This document shows positions 59,497-64,000 of a DNA stretch of 64,000 bases, piece by piece. The stretch is from Tetramitus jugosus. Lineage: Eukaryota; Heterolobosea; Eutetramitea; Acrasida; Vahlkampfiidae. A program made the translations under genes and the position numbers. The DNA is taken from assembly GCA_937625935.1 (NCBI GenBank), contig OW569390.1:310001-374000 (forward strand), in the 5' to 3' direction. The notes under the pieces were generated by a model, which was not told the origin of the DNA, did not search any database, and saw only the letters and a list, made by a program, of their open reading frames with translations. The stretch's first letter is position 1; every line of letters begins with the position of its first letter.

Positions 59497-61116
59497 CTAC
59501 AGGCAGGTGGTAATCCAGGTGTTGAAATCAAAGTTTGAGTTGGGTAGAAGATTAACTACAACATCCACAAACTCTGTCAACTTTGCTCGAAGTTGTCTCG
59601 AATCTTGTTGGATCAGTGTACGAATCTGATGGGAAGAGAACTCGCTTGTGATAAGACGCGACATATCATGCCAAAATTGTTCTGTTATCGTCGTGCCAGT
59701 CTTGGTAGCAGGAACTACAGAGATGAGCAAGGTTCCCGTGTGAGAACATCGTTTCTTTCGAAGAACAGTCTCTAGAGTATGAATCTCCTTGATCATATTC
59801 CTGTATTCGCTGAATAGATCTGGCAGTGCCAGATTTGACACGTTGACTCGCTGGCTGATGGCACGATTGATCGCTGTTAATATCTGCTGAACTATGACTC
59901 TGTCCTTTTTCATGCTTGCAATGTTCTTTGAAATAATTTGCTCATTGATCACAGAGTACAATGTGTTCATATTGAAGAACACTTGAGAACTTGAGGCAAT
60001 CTGCGATTGATTAAATTGACGACATCCGTTCAACAATACAGCCAACGAAAACTCCAAAACAGTTTTCCGAATCGAACGCAAGCTGTTCAACTCTTGATCA
60101 ATGACATGAACTCCAGTTGCTAGATATCTGCTCTTGTCCTTGTCATACTCTAATAAATTATTGTTCTCCAATTCATACAAATATAGGGCTATGTAGGCCA
60201 TGCCCGATGGAACATCGGAAACCTTCGAGTCCAAATCCCTATTCACCCACAATGAAAATAACTCGTGATCCAACTTGTTTGACTCTGGTTGTACCGTTGT
60301 TTGATGATGATCTTGACTGGTCGTACTTGCTGCAGAAGCAGAACATAGCTGCACAATTGTTTTTTGAACTTTGATCATCGTTGTCAAGATTTTGTCCACA
60401 AATCGCATCATATCTACCGCCTGAATCATATTTCTCAATTGAATAATTCGACTCTGAATCATTCCACTGTAGGACTGTTGACCAATCATGTATCGAGTCT
60501 GCAATCGATTGACCGATGATTGCAATTCATTTACATGCTCTCTAATCGCTTTTAATTCATTCTCAAGCTCTGTACTGTGTAGAGCTACAGTTTGATTCAC
60601 TAGTCCCTGTTCATGCTTGACCACCAATTGATGAATTTGTCGATCAATGTGAGAAATACCATGTTGTAGTCTCTCTAGGTTTGTTCTGTCCTTTCGATCA
60701 TCATCTTCATTATCATCATCACCACCACCACCACCACCAATACCATTCTCATCATCACCATCACTCATCATTCCTTCAATGTCGTTATCATCATGGTCAT
60801 CACGAGTCACATTTTGATCATGTGTGTTTTCATCATCATCATCATTGGCAATCGATTGTTTTTTACGCTTATTCTTCTTTGTTTTCTTGTGCTTCTTCTT
60901 GTTGTTGTGTTCATGTTGATGTTGTGATTGTTTTTGATTATTGTTATTCGTGTGATATTGGAGCAAGTGAGTTGATAGGAAGGATTGACAGGAGAATTCA
61001 GAGTCTAGAAATTGAGCCAACAGTGGATCTCTTCTCAAAACAGAGAATTGATCTTGATTGTTGATCGTGGTGGACACAGTTGGAGTAGCTGTGTGATTGA
61101 TGTTGTTGTTTTCCAT
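59497..61116 (-). CDS. COG5: Conserved oligomeric Golgi complex subunit 5 (COG5), N-terminal-type
   Basis: 539 aa, intronless. The start DPLLAQFLDSEFSCQSFLST is the COG5 N-terminal signature, then an insert (about 55-140) of Lys, Asp and Gly runs, then the helical hairpin of the family: LERLQHGISHIDRQIHQLVV, HEQGLVNQTVALHSTELENE, VNRLQTRYMIGQQSYSGMIQ and MIQAVDMMRFVDKILTTM. COG is the tether for retrograde vesicles in the Golgi; COG5 joins lobe B with COG7. The protein is much shorter than human (839 aa) but longer than yeast Cog5 (403 aa), so the C-terminal lobe is reduced rather than lost by a break. The end, at 59497, shows no splice donor. Confidence 0.78.
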   Translation of the reverse strand: MENNNINHTATPTVSTTINNQDQFSVLRRDPLLAQFLDSEFSCQSFLSTHLLQYHTNNNNQKQSQHQHEHNNKKKHKKTKKNKRKKQSIANDDDDENTHDQNVTRDDHDDNDIEGMMSDGDDENGIGGGGGGDDDNEDDDRKDRTNLERLQHGISHIDRQIHQLVVKHEQGLVNQTVALHSTELENELKAIREHVNELQSSVNRLQTRYMIGQQSYSGMIQSRIIQLRNMIQAVDMMRFVDKILTTMIKVQKTIVQLCSASAASTTSQDHHQTTVQPESNKLDHELFSLWVNRDLDSKVSDVPSGMAYIALYLYELENNNLLEYDKDKSRYLATGVHVIDQELNSLRSIRKTVLEFSLAVLLNGCRQFNQSQIASSSQVFFNMNTLYSVINEQIISKNIASMKKDRVIVQQILTAINRAISQRVNVSNLALPDLFSEYRNMIKEIHTLETVLRKKRCSHTGTLLISVVPATKTGTTITEQFWHDMSRLITSEFSSHQIRTLIQQDSRQLRAKLTEFVDVVVNLLPNSNFDFNTWITTCL

Positions 61117-61737
61117 TTTTTTTTGTTCGGTGATTTGCTTTTTGTGATGTTCAAAGATTAAAGCTTTGCCATGACAAAGATAACAGGGAGAATGATTCCA
61201 TGAAGCGGGAGAGATATAATTCGAAAATAAATGGTTTTATGTACACATAAGCTGCTTATGCTCTTTTGTCGCTTGCGTAACTCTTTTAAAAACAAGTGAT
61301 CGTTTCTTCTTCGGAAGCTTTCAACCTAAAACCTGCAGCACAGTTTGTTTTACTTGAAGATTGATCGATACAGAGAGATCAATAAGTGCTCATTATGTAC
61401 CTATAGAGTGGAGAGACATAAAGATATACAACATAGATAGATATATAGAGAGGCACATGTTTTAATCCTGACATGTTCAAAACATTGGTTGGATGGCGAT
61501 AGAGCAATAGATAGCTAATCATCCATCTTTTGATCACACACAAGGAGACAAAGGAAACACAAACAAAAACAACAACAGTGCAAGCAACAAGTGCGTGTAA
61601 ATATCATGTGAGTGAGAAAATCACAGAAAACAAGTGATTGTTGTTGAGTGGTTCACTGTGCTTTTGATGCGAAGTTGTTTGAGTAGAAAATGAGTGTGTG
61701 TGAAGTGAGTGTTTGCTTTGTGCACTACTAACCAGTA
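61117..61737. other. Intergenic region, 621 bp
   Basis: Spacer between COG5 and the small mitochondrial gene, same strand, so it holds the COG5 promoter and the other gene's 3' end. T-rich near 61120, with ATAGATAGATATATAG-like runs at 61430-61450 and CA-rich sequence at 61545-61600. A perfect short hairpin, CATAAG-CTG-CTTATG, is at about 61246-61260. No open frame, tRNA or other gene seen. Confidence 0.5.
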
Positions 61738-62127
61738 CTAACCATCATCATCTGAATAGGATATTGTCACTAACGAGTTGATTCCACTTGAAGCTGAACC
61801 TCTGGCGACGCTTGCTGTCACTCTGTTTGCTCTGCGCGTTGTGAAACAAAAAAAATTGCCCTGTTAGCAAATGTGCATTTGAATTTTACAAGAATAAAAA
61901 AAGGGCATGTGAGATTGAGAGATTGAGAGGTTTGCGTACCTGTTGATTGAATTAATGGACTCAAATGCGCCCATTGGGCTGGATGATGATGTCGACGCAA
62001 AATTGTTCATGTTGGAAGCACTTGCAAAGTTTCTTGTGCTGTTTGCACTCAATCCTCTGGATGCTTTGTTGCTGTTTTGTGCAATAAATCTTGATGCGCC
62101 TCTGATAACGTTGCCTCCCCTGAACAT
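61738..62127 (-). CDS. Small mitochondrial protein of unknown function, 93 aa, 2 exons
   Basis: Exons 62127-61940 and 61831-61738 around a 108-nt intron; donor GTACGC, acceptor cgcgcag. The junction codon AG|A gives Arg and restores frame. The first ~40 residues (MFRGGNVIRGASRFIAQNSN, then SRGLSANSTRNFAS) are rich in Arg, Ser and Asn without acid and are a strong mitochondrial presequence; the remainder is a Ser/Ala-rich segment ending VTISYSDDDG. Such short proteins are common among respiratory-chain accessory subunits, but I cannot match one. A pseudo-acceptor at about 61864 (CTAACAG) gives no open frame. The gene shares a promoter with RIT1. Confidence 0.6.
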
Positions 62128-62252
62128 TTTGTTGTTTGATAAACTTGGATTATTCAATGTAGTACTTCGTGTTTTTTGGTTTGCGAGATTTGGTGGAGTA
62201 ACTTTGCATTTGTGAAAAAAACTTTGTAACGATGGCTGTCGGCGATTAAAAA

Positions 62253-62260
62253 TTCCCCGC
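62253..62260 (+). promoter_or_regulatory. TTCCCCGC element in a divergent promoter
   Basis: TTCCCCGC lies 21 bp before the RIT1 start and 126 bp from the mitochondrial gene's start. An almost identical element, TTCCCCGCC at 1385-1393, lies between the ORMDL and F-box genes. See the recurrence noted for the window; function is unknown. Confidence 0.3.
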
Positions 62261-62280
62261 TCAAAGTTAACAAAAACAAC

Positions 62281-63903
62281 ATGTCCAACAAATGGCTAAA
62301 GAAGAAGTTTGCTGCGGAGGAAGATGATTCTTCTTCAGAGGAGCACTCTAGTAGTGAAAGCGGGAGCGAGTCGGATGAAGTCACAGACGAGAAAGTGGAG
62401 TTTGAAGGTTCATCAGATGACGAGGAAGAAGACAAGAACAACTGCACAACCAAAGATGATGTTCTCAATTTGTTATCAATGATCAATGAGCATGGCTCTC
62501 TGAAATTTCACAAATTGGCGCGAAAAATTCAAACCGAGACGGACAATATACAATCGCGGCTTCAATCCGTGCGTTATGACTCTGAGTTTGTGAGTGATGT
62601 GAAGAAAATGTATCCGTCGTTTGGATTATTTGCGAATTTGAGATGTGGTCAATGGTATTGTCCAAGTTACGACGATACTTGTTATTTTAAGAGCACTGAT
62701 GGTCATTTTGGACAGTGGGAGTTTTCGACAATGAGATTGAATATCAATGTATTGATTGCCGCCTATCGATTAAATGGTTTGATTATTGTGGATTCAACGA
62801 GAAGGGGAAAGAGCTTTCCTGATGCTCTCTCAAAAACTGTTCCTATTTGGGTGTCTGTGATGAATCGTTTAATCTACCGATATTGCGAAGGAGAGAATAT
62901 GACTGTTGAGCCGGGTCTTGAATTGCCGTATTGGCTTTCAAGGAGTGAAGTTTCGCAAATTGAAACTCGCATGGAGCGATTCGTAGCAACTGCTGTGGAT
63001 AAAACGATTGATTGGAACGACTTTTTCAATAATAGACACAAGGAGCTTTTCACGTATATGTTGAAAGATTCTAAGCGCATAAAGTACATGAGATGTCTCT
63101 GGCTGCACAAAGGAAAAGATATCGAGTTCTCAAATTTGTTAAACAATGACAATTTAGACTTCATCCCTATTCTTTGTGTGAGTGCTAGTGATCCTAATTT
63201 CCCTGAGAAATCGTTCAGTTGGCGGTATATTCCAGGTGCAGGTGATGATCATGAGTCCTGGTCTGAAGGATTGACGTCACAGATGTTTTATACGAATGCA
63301 GACAATATTTTAGAGGATAGAATATCAGTAGAAGAAACTGAGAGAAGAGTTCATGCAATTGTACTGGAGAATGCCAAACAGTTTTCAAAGGATCATTCTG
63401 AAGCGACAATGGTTGCTATAGGTCGATCTCCGCAACGCCTGTTTCTGGGGCGGAATGCTCCCCGGTATCAGTTTTCTTCGACAGAGGTATTTGCGATTAT
63501 CATGTGCCAAGATCCCGATGATATCAAGAATCAGAGCATTGAGTATTCAGGTGCATTGCTGCGTTTACCCATCAAGGATCACAAGAAGTACAAGAACTGT
63601 TTAGGACAAAACTTGTCTGCTGCCATCCAATTTGCGACACTTCATTTGGCCAAGGGTCATAATCTATTGATCACAGACGATACTGGCAACAATGAGAGTG
63701 TCGCCTTGCTCGTGGGAATCATGTGTGCAACATTTGGAGATGAAGGTGCCAACAAGGATGTATTCTTGGGATCTGAATTGGTCGATCCCTCGCACTTGAC
63801 TAAAGTTCACATTCGACAACGCTTGTCCTACATTCAATCCTACCACAACAATTCCAATCCAAGTCGAAACCTGATGAAACAACTTAACAGATCCTATCTT
63901 TAG
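62281..63903 (+). CDS. RIT1: tRNA A64-2'-O-ribosylphosphate transferase (Rit1)
   Basis: 540 aa, intronless. Yeast Rit1 attaches ribosyl phosphate to A64 of initiator tRNA-Met, which keeps it out of elongation. N-terminal: acidic Ser-rich start (to about 55), then LKFHKLARKIQTETDNIQSR and SVRYDSEFV, LRCGQWYCPSYDDTCYFKST with DGHFGQWEFSTMRLN, and GLIIVDSTRRGKSFPDALSK with PIWVSVMNRLIYR, the order and wording of the Rit1 N-terminal domain. ILCVSASDPNF and FSWRYIPGAGDDHESWSEGL follow. The C-terminal third is the phosphatase-like domain: KGHNLLITDDTGNNESVALL occupies the P-loop position but the catalytic Cys of a true phosphatase is absent (DTGNNESV). The family is patchy, mostly in fungi, plants and some protists. 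The tail is basic. Confidence 0.88.
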   Translation: MSNKWLKKKFAAEEDDSSSEEHSSSESGSESDEVTDEKVEFEGSSDDEEEDKNNCTTKDDVLNLLSMINEHGSLKFHKLARKIQTETDNIQSRLQSVRYDSEFVSDVKKMYPSFGLFANLRCGQWYCPSYDDTCYFKSTDGHFGQWEFSTMRLNINVLIAAYRLNGLIIVDSTRRGKSFPDALSKTVPIWVSVMNRLIYRYCEGENMTVEPGLELPYWLSRSEVSQIETRMERFVATAVDKTIDWNDFFNNRHKELFTYMLKDSKRIKYMRCLWLHKGKDIEFSNLLNNDNLDFIPILCVSASDPNFPEKSFSWRYIPGAGDDHESWSEGLTSQMFYTNADNILEDRISVEETERRVHAIVLENAKQFSKDHSEATMVAIGRSPQRLFLGRNAPRYQFSSTEVFAIIMCQDPDDIKNQSIEYSGALLRLPIKDHKKYKNCLGQNLSAAIQFATLHLAKGHNLLITDDTGNNESVALLVGIMCATFGDEGANKDVFLGSELVDPSHLTKVHIRQRLSYIQSYHNNSNPSRNLMKQLNRSYL

Positions 63904-64000
63904 GTAGTGCACTTATTGTGCAGATAGAACAGATTTCCCTTTTTATGATTTCTCACTTGAGTTGTGGACAGTTATTATCATAAGCATTTCGCAATGATAT

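Noticed and set aside
60681-61064. His-rich frame antisense to COG5
   Set aside because: Produced by GAT/ATG repeats in the COG5 acidic insert.

Overview
The window is nuclear DNA from a free-living amoeboflagellate, most probably the genus Naegleria (Heterolobosea); I cannot fix the species. Reasons: AT-rich sequence with very tight gene spacing, few and short GT-AG introns (about 65-180 nt), frequent divergent and convergent neighbours tens to a few hundred bases apart, runs of Asn, Gln, His and Asp/Glu codons inside otherwise conserved proteins, and a purely eukaryotic gene set (outer dynein arm docking factor, condensin, importin alpha, COG, ORMDL) next to mitochondrial enzymes. No rRNA, tRNA, CRISPR or intact transposon was recognised. 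Calls rest on reading motifs in the translated sequence, not on database searches.

Layout. 0-5.3 kb: 5' part of splicing factor YJU2, a three-exon ORMDL gene, an F-box protein fused to a TMEM185-like membrane domain, and the dynein-arm docking protein CCDC151/ODAD3. 5.4-10.6 kb: oligoribonuclease, a PLD3-like membrane nuclease, and a second F-box/multi-membrane protein. 10.6-24.4 kb: THADA (Trm732 type), a choline-transporter-like protein, a candidate Rix1/PELP1 protein, mitochondrial seryl-tRNA synthetase and holo-ACP synthase. 24.5-35 kb: a seven-helix THH1/TOM1-like protein, a receptor kinase with RCC1 and EGF ectodomain, a cytochrome P450 remnant, an HPS1 homologue and a four-exon PQ-loop transporter. 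35-47 kb: importin alpha with a giant low-complexity N-terminus, a GT77-like glycosyltransferase, an EndoG/EXOG nuclease, a mitochondrial helical-repeat protein, two doubtful or broken small genes and an AIFM2/FSP1-type oxidoreductase. 47-64 kb: CacyBP, an RCC1-repeat protein, an FCP1-type phosphatase, methylmalonyl-CoA mutase, an unidentified spliced gene, condensin NCAPG, a zinc-ribbon HIT protein, COG5, a small spliced mitochondrial protein and the initiator-tRNA modifier RIT1.

Functional themes. Several genes serve mitochondria (SerRS, AcpS, MUT, EndoG/EXOG, PPR-like protein, 93-aa protein). Others serve the endolysosomal and Golgi system (PLD3-like, HPS1, PQLC2-like, COG5), tRNA modification (THADA, RIT1) and the nucleus (importin alpha, NCAPG, YJU2, Rix1-like, FCP1-like). 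There is no operon logic, but most neighbours are paired head-to-head, and several of these shared promoters carry a TTCCCCGC/TTTCCCGC (E2F-like) element. The most unusual items are the RCC1-EGF-kinase receptor, the two F-box membrane proteins (one with a reading-frame break), the P450 remnant that has lost its haem loop, a small gene with one in-frame TGA, and an intergenic RNA-like structure with two alternative pairings.
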